64,000 bases of DNA from Leptasterias polaris (GCA_037783415.1 JAZGTN010000062.1:473501-537500); one strand, 5' to 3'; counted from the first letter of the stretch, positions 40,701 through 47,991 are shown. Numbers and translations are program-made. Notes: generated by a model from the sequence alone, not told the origin.

Positions 40701-43700
40701 CATTGCTTGATAAAGTTGATGACTTCAAATACCTGGACTCGTACACCAACACGTCTGGTGATGTTGGTTGTGGAAAAGCTCAAGCTTGGTCTGTGACTAA
40801 AGTCTGGCGACCCTTGATCTCTAAGGCCACCAAACTTAAGATCTTTACAACTTCAGTAGAATCCATCTTCCTCTAAGGGTGCATGGAGGAAGGCCCCTTC
40901 TCCATGACGGGTGTGAGTCCTAGGCCCTGACTTATCAAATCTCTACATCAATGATGGCATCTGTACCTAGAAGTTGCGTGCTGTGCAGAATGTTTTTTTT
41001 GCAACAACATCTCTCCAACTCTGCATTAACAGTGCCATCTCCCCCATCATCAGGCAGCGTCGCCTTCGGCTAGCCAGTAGCCGGTCACGTTTTCTACCAT
41101 GCCAGCTGTACCTCGTCATTGAGGACGTCCCAAGCTGACCTTGAAATCATCCACCAAGGGTTGACACTGGTCTAAGTGGTCCGTCTCTCTCTAACAATAT
41201 ATGCTTGATAGAGACAGATGGGCACAACGGGTCGAGTCATCACAAAAGTGACCAGGTGACTGAACAATAATTAGTTTTGTGTGTAGTTTCCTCCATGATT
41301 ATAAATGTACTCATTTGTTTTACAAAATTTGTGCCTAAAAGTCTCTGTAGTGTAAATTAATTAAAGTAATCACAATAGCCCAAAACAGTTCATTAACAAA
41401 CAAAAATGATTAAACTGTTTTTTCAGTTATTTTCTGGTTTCAGTTGATGTAACATCTACCTATATACATGTAGATATGTTTGTTCAATATTTTTGTATAG
41501 TATATGTGCACAATTCCATGATAGAGTGGACATGGCCCAAAAATTTCAAATCCATATTTGAAAGCCATCTTGCATAAAATATTGTTGCATATAGTTCAAA
41601 GTTTGTGGAACAACTTCACATTATTACATTGTCTTCAAAACACTTGAAGAAAAGATCCTCTGAAGTGGATCAATGATTTTGAACTAAAAAGTTCTGTAAA
41701 GATGGTACTTTTGTTTTTTTGTCTATTTTATTGACTTTTAAATGATTTTCTTGTAAGTTATTTATTTCCTATAAGACATCCTGGCACTAATTTGAAAAAA
41801 ATAGTTCATCAAGTAGTTATGAATAATAATAATAATAATAATATGGATTTATATCACGCTTTATCACACCCAAGGGCGTCTCAAAGCGCTTCGAACAATA
41901 ATAATAATATGGATTTATATCACGCTTTATCACACCCAAGGGCGTCTCAAAGCGCTTCGAACATTATTACCCCTGGTCTGCACTGGGCCATTTATTTCAT
42001 TCCTTAAACCATCTCAGCTCCCTGGGGAGTATACAGCCTGTGCTGCAATATATGCGCTACTATTAGCTAAATCAATCACAAGAACCATCTCTGCCCTCAC
42101 AGGTACCCATTTTACCCCTGTGTGGAGAGAAGCAATTATAGTTAAGTGTCTTGCTCAGGGACACAAGTGTCATGACCGGGACTCGAACCCACACTCTGCT
42201 GAACAGAAACACCAGAGCTTGAGTTCGGTGCTCTTAACCGCTCGGCCACGACACGCCACATTTGTATGAATGAACATACAAAGCACTTGTGGGAGTAACC
42301 AAAATATATATTTTTTTCCTGGGAATGTTTTTCTTAGTTTTAACATTTGCCCCTTTATCATTCTACTTTATCATTCTACTTTATCATTCTAATTATCATT
42401 CTACTGATGATCTCAAATGTAAAAATAGGGTTCTTTATGATGTATCCATTAACAATAACAGTACTATTGGGTGAGGTGATGAAAATTGTAACATGAGTAA
42501 CCATGTAACGTGAGTAACCATGTAACATGAGTAACCATGATAAACCAGTAAAGGGGGAAACTGTTGGATCTGGTATTATTTGTGAGTGCACAAATAAGCC
42601 TTATATGCAAAAGAGTATGCAAATTGTCCCTTTTTAAGCAATAGGGCAGCAGCAGATTACCCATGATGCATTGCACACTGGGCTTTGCTCAGCCCCATCA
42701 GTCTCATCCAAGCCCAGTGGGATGGGCTGAAGAGCTTGTTTAAGTTCTTGTTCAAGTGGGGTGCAAGATGGGACTGATTGTACTACTGATTGGTGTAATG
42801 TGCACAATCGCAAAACGTACTACACTGTATGTACATGTACATTTTGTATGCCTTGATGCAATGCGCACAATCACAGTACGTCAACATACGATTTGTTGTA
42901 AAATGTAGTTAGCCCTCTTCTTTTTTAATCAAAGTTGCAAGAAGAACAAAACTATTCAAGTAAATTATTTCGAGATCGAGCCCTATTTTTTAGTACAAGG
43001 AAAGAAAGTTAACCCTCCTACTGTTCGCAACATTTTCAAGTGAGTTGACCAACCATTTGAAACCATTCAACTGCCAAAGTTGTGTATGGTGGCACAACTG
43101 TGCACAGAACTAACTGTGTACTGTGTAATGCATTCCCTCATGGTATCATATTGCAAGGCTGGCATAGCTTATCTATCATTCAAAACCACAGTGAATGGTA
43201 TTGAATGGTCAGACAGTAGGAGGGTTAATGGATGTATGCACACCATAGAGCTACATGTACAGTATATTATTACTGATAGAGGCTGAATCTTTTGAAACAG
43301 GAAGAGGTGACCAGGGGTTATTAGGTCAGGCAGGTCAGGGGAAATGGTTCAATGAGCATGCATAGAATGTCAGCCCATCCCAGAACCTTTGATTCAGGAG
43401 TTGGAACAAAACAAAAATCAAAACAAGCACATCAGCATGTACAGTTGCCAAAATGTTAAAGCAATAATAACCTATTTTCAGTGAAGTTTTAGTTAACCAC
43501 GTACGGGACCTTCAATTTATTATTGACTGCAACTTTATTTTCTTCTTTTAAATGGCAATCGTAAGGCCCCTATAATAAAAAACATCTCACCTCTCTGAGC
43601 ATGCTTCAGATCAGAGATGTGAACAGTGTTGTGACCCGAGATTTTTAAGAACCGGTTAATTTTCACAGACGAGTGTAGCGAGGAGCGAGCGAAGCGAGGA

Positions 43701-46700
43701 GCGAGCGAAGCGAGGTACCGAGCGCTTGCGCGAGGCGTTTATCAGGGGTCCAAAGGGGGCGGCGCCCCTTGAGGGCACTGCCCCCTTGTCGGAAAATTGT
43801 ACATTTTACACCAAAAAGTACACATTATGTTATGGGTTCTAGACACTAACAACAATGTATTTTGCTGAATTAAAAGTACACATGTTGAGCCATATATCAA
43901 GTTCTTATACCCAGCCTGCTTATACCTCACAAATTCCCAATATCCTTCATATATCTGGAGCTGACAAATGAAATGAGAAGAGTGTCAAATTCAATCCAAT
44001 AAAGTATTTATTATTTATTAAATGTAAGTTGTGTAAAATTTTGAAATTCTTGAAACTTAATAAGGTAAGTTAGTAATAAGAAAACATAGAATGATCCAGG
44101 GATGTGATTCCTCCGTTTTTTGCCGGAAATCCCTTTTTTCAACCAAGAAGTCGACCCGTGTGAATCGTGTAAATCCAGTGAGAAAATGGGGGGGGGGGGG
44201 GGGGTAGAAGATCGCGATACATTTGGTGTGCGAGCGCTGTACGCAGAAACCTTTGAAAATCGATGGACTTGTAACAAGTCTAATGTGCAGTGGAGTAAAG
44301 TACCCAGTAGAAACCAATGCGTTGTGCGCGGTTTAGTCGTTGCTGCTCGGAGATGTGTGCATCGCTGCGTGAACGAACGACATGTGTGTGCTCACAACTT
44401 GGTGAGTTAGATAAACAAATAAAACACATGCATCACAAGGAGGAAGTCTGGCTACGTGATACACTACAATGCATGTACATGTACATAAACCATTTAGACA
44501 CAGACTCGATGCATAACGAAGAGCTAAACGTTCTACTATCGTCTGGCTCCTAGGTTTTTCTAATGCTTTACTCATAGAATGCGGCTGCAAACAGACACTG
44601 TGAGAATATATTTTTTCTGCTAGCATGGAAGGGGAAACATCGCTGCATCAAACAGTCAACTTGAAATAAAAATGACACCAACAAGAATTGATCCATCGCG
44701 ATCTTCGAGGCCAAGATTTAACAACACTTTTAATGTTGATAGTTTTCAGTTACGTGAAGAAGAATTCCTTAGTATTTAAGCTTATTTAGTGGCAAAAAGT
44801 ACCGGTCGGCAATGTCGTAACATTGCTTGAGAGCCGGTCGGGATTTTTTAGAACTGGTTAGTGCCGACCAGTGCCGACCAGCCCCGACCAGTGTAGTCAC
44901 AACACTGGATGTGAAAAGAACATTTTAAATTGGAAAATCACCTTTTGTACACATACATGTAAGTTACATGTCAACCTCCAGGTAAACACAATCCTTAGAA
45001 CAAAAAGGAGATCTCTTTAGTTTTGGATTGTTTGGAATTGAGGATTTGATAAAAAAACTGCATTAGCAGAACATGCTTGAAATTTTCATTTTGTGAGAAA
45101 AGTGAAAGAAAAAATAAAGAAAAAGTAGAGATTTTGTTAATGTTACCACTATTAATATTAGTAAGTAACTTTAAGCTCCTGGGGATATAGTGCATTAGGT
45201 AGTGGTACTGGCTAAGTTTTACAAAGTTTTTTTAAGCCCTCTTTGACTCATACACAAGAAGCCATTCATTATTATTGTATCAAATAATAAACCACAAGGG
45301 AAACTGACTGGGTAAATTTGTTAAAATGATTTTGGGTTGAACAAAGAAAAACTGACTAGAGCAGGATTTGAACCAACGACCTCCGGAAACGTGCTGACGC
45401 TCTACCAACTGAGCTATCTAGCTCTTTGTTGGCGGGCTCCCTATTTTGCCAGTCAGAAGCCATTCAATTGTAAACTACTGTGTAGCCAGGGATCACACCC
45501 AAGTATCTGATACAACCTGGGAAGCGGCAGCCAGGGGATCAACTTGAGGGGATGGGACTTTTTATATCAGATATCAAATAATAAACCACAAGGGAAACTG
45601 ACTGTGTATTAAACTTTGGACTTTTGACCACTACTGCTTAGCTCAGCTTGGAATGACTCCTGCTTATCATCAAACATGCTCTGAATTCAATTTCCTGATA
45701 TCGACTTCTTATTTTTTTCATTCCAAACAATTAATACGAAACTTGGTCTATCCTTCTTTTATTAAAGTTTACTCACTACAAGGAGAGACCTTTTCTTTTT
45801 CTGATTTATGGCTCCAGACGTTCTTTTAAAGGGAGTCAAAAATTCATAATGCAATGGTCCAAGTCCCCCAGCCAAGCATGCCTAGGAACAGTCACTGTGC
45901 ATGTTCAGTGCCAGTTATTATCTAAAACGTTGTATTATGTCGGTTACTTGTGTACTCGATCATCAAAGAAGGCATTATACTATGAGCTGGCATTTTAAAT
46001 AGTGTTTACCAATTACATTAGCCAGTGCCAGCATAATATCCGATCCAACGTTAAATTTAATCAACTTTTAAGCCACTGCACTGCAGATAACATACAAAAT
46101 ATAAAACTCAGTGCTGTGACAAACCCAATTTCGCAAACCATGGTAACTGTTATTGTAGTGTTGTGACTTGGTCTGGTGTGTGCACACCGACCAAGTCACA
46201 ACACTAAGTTTATCACACTACATGTACAGTCATTTGACCAGTTCGGGATCATTGACCAGTTCAAGATCACTTCAACTTTGCAATAACCAAATAGTTATAT
46301 TGCTTCTCACATTACCAATTTCTGTTGATACATGTGAAGAATAACATCCATTAAACCAACAAACACAAAATAGGGTGCCAAACATCATCGGCAAATAAAT
46401 TATGGCAATTTTCCTGAAGTTTGTCTGCGATATTGATCATTATTTTGTTTAACAATCTTGGTTGAAAAACGCTGTTAAAACTTCTCACCTTTAGAATTTT
46501 GAACGCCAGGACGAAAAACATTTATGTAAAATGCTAAGAATGTGTAAGAAATAGTTCACGTAAATACTGAGCAGTCGTCTTGATTTTTTGAGGAGACGAA
46601 ATTACCAAAATCTTCTTTGGGGGGACATTGTACCCTTGACCAGTTCGGGATCACTCAACATCTCATTGCGTCAAATGGTGCCGCACTAACTTACTAAGTG

Positions 46701-47610
46701 AGGTAAAATCTTACTGCTGCAGTAGAAAGTTTATTTATTGCTTTTGAGATACATTACTTCAACAAATTCTTGTAGATTGTTTTTTTTTGGTGAGAAAATG
46801 AAACTTGGAGGGGTCAATGTTGCTTTTTTTAGGCACACTGTTGTTTTTTGTTTGTCTCTGGGTTTTTGCGCTGCTGTTGAAACGACATTCACTAAAGAAA
46901 GGTAGTCCAAGTCCATGCCAACACACTTCTGAAGTTTCGTGTCCTTGACTCTTGAGAGACAGTTTTATGAATGGGAGTATGACTCTATGAGTTTGCAATA
47001 AAGGGCACGCTACTGATTCAGAATAGAAACAACTGATCCTGAACTGGTCAAAAATGTGACGATACTTTTCTCAAAGCCTCTTCACAAGTACTTTTTTTTT
47101 TTCAGTGGATACTTCAGTGGAAATTGCAACAAAAAACAACGTGAATTCAAAAAGTGATCCAGAACTGGTCAAACGACTGTACTTAAATTACGAACGTTAC
47201 AACAGTTGGCATGGACTGGTTGGCGGAATTTTGTTTTAATCACGGAGGTAGAACTAGAATTTAGAAACAGATGTCTAACAAAAGTGAAGATGGTAATACT
47301 TCAATAACAACAATAATATATCAACGAGACACATGACAAAGGTTGATGTACATCTTTTATTTTTTGTTTGTTTGGGGGGGGGGGGGGGGGGGGGGGCTGG
47401 TGTTCCTACCTCATCTTGCTCAGGCTGTTGCGTTTCATTGGAGGCGTTGTCGTTGACCGTACTGGAAGTAGTATTGCTCACCGCTGGCCGTGCCACCACT
47501 GCAGGAATAGCTAATGTTACATTGTCTAAACTAGAACCACTAGGATGACGGTCGTGTTTTGAAGACTTTGAAGATTCTTCTAAATCTTCTTGACTTCCTT
47601 TACTGTCCAT
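16579..47610 (-). CDS. MTMR2: Myotubularin phosphatase, MTM1/MTMR1/MTMR2 type (16 exons)
   Basis: Sixteen GT-AG exons, all in phase, give 649 aa, close to human MTMR2 (643). In coding order: 47410-47610, 34697-34769, 33832-33926, 32825-32935, 32085-32186, 31208-31291, 27459-27533, 26418-26492, 25801-25989, 25099-25190, 23255-23348, 22223-22429, 21523-21615, 20262-20375, 19364-19543, 16579-16743. Such enzymes remove the 3-phosphate from PI3P and PI(3,5)P2 on endosomal membranes. A Ser/Thr-rich N-terminus (1-67) precedes a PH-GRAM domain (about 70-195, with [10 protein letters not shown]). The phosphatase domain (about 230-590) carries HCSDGWDRT with Cys421 and Arg427, so it should be active. 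A coiled coil follows (about 600-630, [14 protein letters not shown]). The end, SPINA, lacks the PDZ-binding tail I recall for vertebrate MTMR2. The start has a good context (GAAATGG). MTM1 or MTMR1 cannot be excluded without a tree. Confidence 0.92.
17479..19312. mobile_element. TTA-flanked inverted-repeat element enclosing a hAT element
   Basis: Ends TGCAGGCGTCAATTT (17479) and AAATTGACGCCTGCA (19312) are inverted and flanked by TTA at 17476-17478 and 19313-19315. This fits a PIF/Harbinger-type element. The hAT element at 17689-18526 is inserted in it, leaving about 990 bp of host element. Short GCTTCACC motifs recur near both arms. It lies in the last myotubularin intron. Confidence 0.55.
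17689..18526. mobile_element. Non-autonomous hAT element with GACTCG repeats
   Basis: Left end CAGTGTTGTATGACTCGAGT and right end TCGACTACAACACTG are inverted. Identical 8-bp flanks ATTATAAC (17681-17688 and 18527-18534) are the hAT signature. Both subterminal zones are packed with GACTCG / GGACTCGGACTCG repeats. The 838-bp element shows no transposase. Confidence 0.88.
19364..19543 (-). CDS. MTMR2: Myotubularin exon 15
   Basis: 180 nt, residues 536-595. Contains [23 protein letters not shown] and YYIRWNPRM, the conserved C-terminal part of the phosphatase domain. Confidence 0.95.
19787..19860 (+). mobile_element. tRNA-headed SINE (probable)
   Basis: A-box-like TGGTCTAATAGTTAAGAC and B-box GGTTCAAATCC lie at tRNA spacing between AGCTAGG and CACGGTGCC. 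The flanks suggest a SINE head with a short tail to about 19910 rather than a free tRNA gene. It lies in a myotubularin intron. Confidence 0.6.
20262..20375 (-). CDS. MTMR2: Myotubularin exon 14
   Basis: 114 nt, residues 498-535. Codes [20 protein letters not shown] and the [10 protein letters not shown] segment; donor GTAAGT. Confidence 0.95.
20695..20863 (+). repeat. 169-bp direct repeat, copy 1
   Basis: Nearly identical to 21020-21188, offset 325 bp, with only about two differences seen. Contains CCGCGATTACTTGGTGCGCC. Non-coding. Confidence 0.92.
21020..21188 (+). repeat. 169-bp direct repeat, copy 2
   Basis: Second copy of 20695-20863. The SINE at 21190-21436 abuts its right end. Confidence 0.92.
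21190..21436 (-). mobile_element. tRNA-Leu-like SINE, 3' module type A
   Basis: On the minus strand a class-II tRNA-like head (GGCGTGTCGTGGGCG.., B box GGGTTCGAGTCCC) is followed by ACTTGTGTCCTTAAGCAAGA, then a module with GGATGGGACAGAAAGCCGTT and AAAAGAACCCAGTGCACT. It shares head and linker with the SINEs at 24259-24643 and 41820-42257 but not their 3' part. Confidence 0.8.
21523..21615 (-). CDS. MTMR2: Myotubularin exon 13
   Basis: 93 nt, residues 467-497. Codes [18 protein letters not shown] and DCVWQ, one of the most conserved stretches of active myotubularins. Confidence 0.96.
22223..22429 (-). CDS. MTMR2: Myotubularin exon 12 (catalytic)
   Basis: 207 nt, residues 398-466. Contains the P-loop [11 protein letters not shown] with Cys421, Asp423 and Arg427, followed by [16 protein letters not shown] and LVEKEW. 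Confidence 0.97.
23255..23348 (-). CDS. MTMR2: Myotubularin exon 11
   Basis: 94 nt, residues 367-397. Codes [20 protein letters not shown] and THWLEHVK. The first base completes Ser366. Confidence 0.95.
23493..24213 (+). repeat. 31-bp minisatellite, about 23 copies
   Basis: Period is 31 bp, with ATGTAACGATGTAATGTCAG followed by AAGACACATGA. Copies are almost identical except the last three, which share a C-to-T change (AATGATG). It lies in the myotubularin intron between exons 10 and 11. Confidence 0.97.
24259..24643 (-). mobile_element. tRNA-Leu-like SINE with (ATT)n tail, type B
   Basis: Minus-strand head near 24643 with B box GGTTCGAGTCCC, then ACTTGTGTCCTTGAGCAAGG and a body containing CCCAGGGAGCTGAGATGG. 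It ends in AGCGCTATATAAGAAGCC and an ATT microsatellite. The tail segment is duplicated. Confidence 0.88.
25099..25190 (-). CDS. MTMR2: Myotubularin exon 10
   Basis: 92 nt, residues 336-365 plus two bases. Codes [16 protein letters not shown] and [12 protein letters not shown]. Confidence 0.95.
25801..25989 (-). CDS. MTMR2: Myotubularin exon 9
   Basis: 189 nt, residues 273-335. Codes [29 protein letters not shown] and [12 protein letters not shown]. Confidence 0.95.
26418..26492 (-). CDS. MTMR2: Myotubularin exon 8
   Basis: 75 nt, residues 248-272, [18 protein letters not shown]. The acceptor was set at GTATTTAG, not the CAG four bases further in, because only that choice keeps phase and matches human length. 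Confidence 0.88.
27163..27190 (+). repeat. (AAT)n microsatellite
   Basis: AATAATAACAATAATAATAA-type run of about 28 bp in a myotubularin intron. Confidence 0.85.
27459..27533 (-). CDS. MTMR2: Myotubularin exon 7
   Basis: 75 nt, residues 223-247, [20 protein letters not shown] then TYPAV. Donor GTAAGT. Confidence 0.92.
28010..30338 (+). repeat. 63-bp minisatellite, about 37 copies, with an open frame
   Basis: The 63-bp unit runs AGTTGATACCCTGAGGGTAC through ..TTACTCATTCACAG. The unit is 21 codons with no stop in one frame, so a plus-strand open frame of 812 codons spans 27928-30366 and repeats [20 protein letters not shown]. Copies differ by a few substitutions, for example CGG to CCG or CCT (Arg to Pro), CGG to AGG (silent) and ATG to AGG. 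Each unit contains the palindrome TACCCTGAGGGTA. It lies in the intron between myotubularin exons 6 and 7, antisense to that gene. I read it as a minisatellite, not a gene. Confidence 0.95.
30450..30650. mobile_element. Small foldback element
   Basis: AGTCTCGGTGGAAGACC at the left and GGTCTTCCACCAAGACT at the right are inverted. A second inverted pair inside is GCGCTATCATCCA and TGGATGATAGCG. About 200 bp, non-coding, directly right of the 63-bp array. Confidence 0.7.
31208..31291 (-). CDS. MTMR2: Myotubularin exon 6
   Basis: 84 nt, residues 195-222. Codes [20 protein letters not shown] and EMKRQ. Confidence 0.92.
31552..31630 (+). repeat. 17-bp tandem repeat, 4 copies
   Basis: Four copies of CATGTTATCAGTGCTTT, plus a partial unit. 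Confidence 0.92.
32085..32186 (-). CDS. MTMR2: Myotubularin exon 5
   Basis: 102 nt, residues 161-194. Codes [17 protein letters not shown] and [10 protein letters not shown], the end of the PH-GRAM domain. Confidence 0.93.
32255..32480 (+). pseudogene. LINE reverse-transcriptase C-terminal fragment
   Basis: The plus frame reads [20 protein letters not shown], then [13 protein letters not shown], typical of the C-terminal GRPPKRWRD / DASRLAKDR block in non-LTR retrotransposon proteins. It then loses frame. It lies in the intron between myotubularin exons 4 and 5. Confidence 0.75.
32825..32935 (-). CDS. MTMR2: Myotubularin exon 4
   Basis: 111 nt, residues 124-160. Codes [20 protein letters not shown] and [14 protein letters not shown], within PH-GRAM. 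Confidence 0.93.
33832..33926 (-). CDS. MTMR2: Myotubularin exon 3
   Basis: 95 nt, residues 92-123. Codes [20 protein letters not shown] and [11 protein letters not shown], the start of PH-GRAM. Confidence 0.94.
34697..34769 (-). CDS. MTMR2: Myotubularin exon 2
   Basis: 73 nt, residues 68-91 plus one base. Codes a Gly/Pro-rich [14 protein letters not shown] then [10 protein letters not shown], matching the human LLPGENIKDM segment. Confidence 0.85.
35496..35782. mobile_element. TTAA-flanked palindromic MITE
   Basis: Ends AGAGACACGTTG and CAACGTGTCCCT are flanked by TTAA (35492-35495 and 35783-35786). The arms are complementary over most of their length: AATGATCCACACAAATGTCC pairs with GGACATTTATGTGGATCATT, and CTTTGTGAACTAACATGG with GCGTTAGTTCACAAAG. 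A piggyBac-type non-autonomous element that could form a 140-bp-arm hairpin. Confidence 0.82.
35910..35984 (-). mobile_element. 3' fragment of a type B SINE
   Basis: An (AAT)n run then GTGGCTTCTTATACAGC and CGTCACTCAGTGATGCTCAA match the tail end of the SINE at 24259-24643. Confidence 0.78.
36454..36594. mobile_element. 141-bp MITE with CCCCTTGCAT ends
   Basis: CCCCTTGCAT (36454) and ATGCAAGGGG (36594) are inverted ends of a short non-coding element with GAGGTCATGCGCACG inside. The ends loosely resemble those of the element at 49886-50060. Confidence 0.6.
36743..37006. mobile_element. MITE with TTATAACACCCC ends
   Basis: TTATAACACCCC (36743) and GGGGTGTTATAA (37006) are inverted. Inside is a perfect hairpin, GCCGTGTGATAGTC / GACTATCACACGGC with a 4-base loop (about 36850-36881). 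Non-coding. Confidence 0.72.
37009..37170. repeat. ~160-bp near-perfect palindrome
   Basis: Left arm 37009-37086 and right arm 37093-37170 are reverse complements apart from about three substitutions and one indel, with a centre of about 6 bases. Outer end CAAATATTGACTGC; inner part GAGCCCCGGAGCG. It abuts the MITE at 36743-37006 and may be part of one compound element. Confidence 0.93.
39121..39198 (+). repeat. 78-bp direct repeat, copy 1
   Basis: Starts GTACATGAACGAAACCAAAA and ends CAACAAACTGTTTTTAC. Repeated at 39369-39447 with about one difference. Confidence 0.9.
39199..39303 (+). repeat. Dispersed repeat, also at 45655-45778
   Basis: CTCCTGCTTATCATCAAACA, then CCTGATATCGACTTCT and GTCTATCCTTCTTTTATT, are shared with 45655-45778, about 6.4 kb away. 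A further short block (CACCTGTAGATC .. AATAGTGCTTGT, 39312-39362) is shared with 36694-36745. Confidence 0.85.
39369..39447 (+). repeat. 78-bp direct repeat, copy 2
   Basis: Second copy of 39121-39198, offset about 248 bp, followed by a C-rich run. Confidence 0.9.
40116..40230 (+). repeat. ~38-bp tandem repeat, 3 copies
   Basis: Three copies of TGTATAATGTAGTACTAGT followed by a (TACATG)TACAAGCAGTGC segment of slightly varying length. Confidence 0.9.
40690..41240 (+). pseudogene. LINE reverse-transcriptase relic (C-terminal part)
   Basis: The plus frame reads [33 protein letters not shown], then after a frame break [10 protein letters not shown]. This is the conserved order (DFKYLGS, SRVWRSPISKATK, RRLRLAGHV) of non-LTR reverse transcriptases. 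Stops and frame changes show it is dead. It lies in myotubularin intron 1. Confidence 0.8.
41820..42257 (-). mobile_element. tRNA-Leu-like SINE with (ATT)n tail, type B
   Basis: The best-preserved copy. The minus-strand head GTGTCGTGGCCGAGCGGTTA has a CTCAAG anticodon-loop sequence, and the B box is GGGTTCGAGTCCC. The linker ACTTGTGTCCCTGAGCAAGA is followed by a 3' body ending GCGCTTTGAGACGCC and an ATT tail. The last ~65 bp of the tail are tandemly duplicated (41823-41960). Confidence 0.9.
42355..42406 (+). repeat. 13-bp tandem repeat
   Basis: Four imperfect copies of TTTATCATTCTAC. Confidence 0.85.
42487..42542 (+). repeat. ~19-bp tandem repeat, 3 copies
   Basis: Three copies of GTAACATGAGTAACCAT with small variations. 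Confidence 0.85.
43624..44907. mobile_element. Non-autonomous hAT element
   Basis: Left end CAGTGTTGTGACCCGAG and right end GTAGTCACAACACTG are inverted, with perfect 8-bp flanks GATGTGAA (43616-43623 and 44908-44915). Left interior holds GAGCGAGCGAAGCGAG repeats; right interior holds GTGCCGACCA repeats. A one-ended copy of the CAGGGATG family starts at 44097, so something is nested. A G-tract lies at about 44187-44202. No transposase seen. Confidence 0.87.
45278..45605 (-). mobile_element. tRNA-cored element with terminal direct repeats
   Basis: Both ends carry the same sequence, ATCAAATAATAAACCACAAG plus GGAAACTGACTG. On the minus strand a 70-nt tRNA-like core (45354-45423) has AGCTCAGTTGGTAGAGC and GGTTCAAATCC. 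The layout is repeat, body, tRNA-like core, repeat, as at 61163-61565. Confidence 0.82.
45655..45778 (+). repeat. Dispersed repeat, also at 39199-39303
   Basis: Shares CTTATCATCAAACATGCT and GATATCGACTTCT with the copy at 39.2 kb, plus a 20-bp insertion. Confidence 0.85.
46156..46206. repeat. 51-bp perfect-arm palindrome
   Basis: TAGTGTTGTGACTTGGTC and its exact complement flank a 15-base, itself partly palindromic loop. The arm start resembles the hAT end CAGTGTTGTGAC at 43624. Confidence 0.88.
46227..47179. mobile_element. TA-flanked mariner-like non-autonomous element
   Basis: Ends CAGTCATTTGACCAGTTCGG and its inverted counterpart (..ACTGGTCAAACGACTG) are flanked by TA (46225-46226 and 47180-47181). 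Extra copies of GACCAGTTCGGGATCA occur inside (about 46252 and 46638) and inverted (about 47034). No transposase frame seen. Confidence 0.72.
47368..47397 (+). repeat. Poly-G tract
   Basis: A run of about 22 or more G just downstream of the myotubularin exon 1 donor, inside intron 1. Length may be unreliable. Confidence 0.85.
47410..47610 (-). CDS. MTMR2: Myotubularin exon 1 (start)
   Basis: 201 nt, residues 1-67. A low-complexity Ser/Thr/Asn-rich region beginning [20 protein letters not shown] and ending ETQQPEQDE at donor GTAGGA. This segment is poorly conserved, so the link to exon 2 across a 12.6-kb intron rests on matching phase and a strong start context. The long C-tract of the coding strand lies just inside the intron. 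Confidence 0.75.
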
Positions 47611-47991
47611 TTCCAGAAAAAAATGTAAATTTCAGTGTTTTAAAAATACTTATTATTTCACTCACTTTCACTCATTGAATATACTCACTACATGTACAAC
47701 AAGGAAGGTGAGATGTTTTATTGTGTGTGAACTGACGCCCGCCCTCATTAGTTGACTAATTCGGAACATCAATTTATAGAGGTAAACCTAAATCACAAGA
47801 GGGCGGTAAATTAAAGTACACTTCTGAACTATGGCTGGCATGTTAAATTGGTACACCCCACTATTTCTTGAGTGTAAAAAGTTCGCACAACTTGAAGCAT
47901 TTCGGATGACCTATGCCTTGAAAAAAGGACATCCTTTGCCGAGAGGTATAGGGCTATTTTTTCAAGACTGATGCTCTATATCTGTATAATT

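Noticed and set aside
44120..44553. Overlapping open frames inside the 43.6-kb hAT element as a transposase
   Set aside because: Short, interrupted by a G-tract, and no transposase motifs visible.
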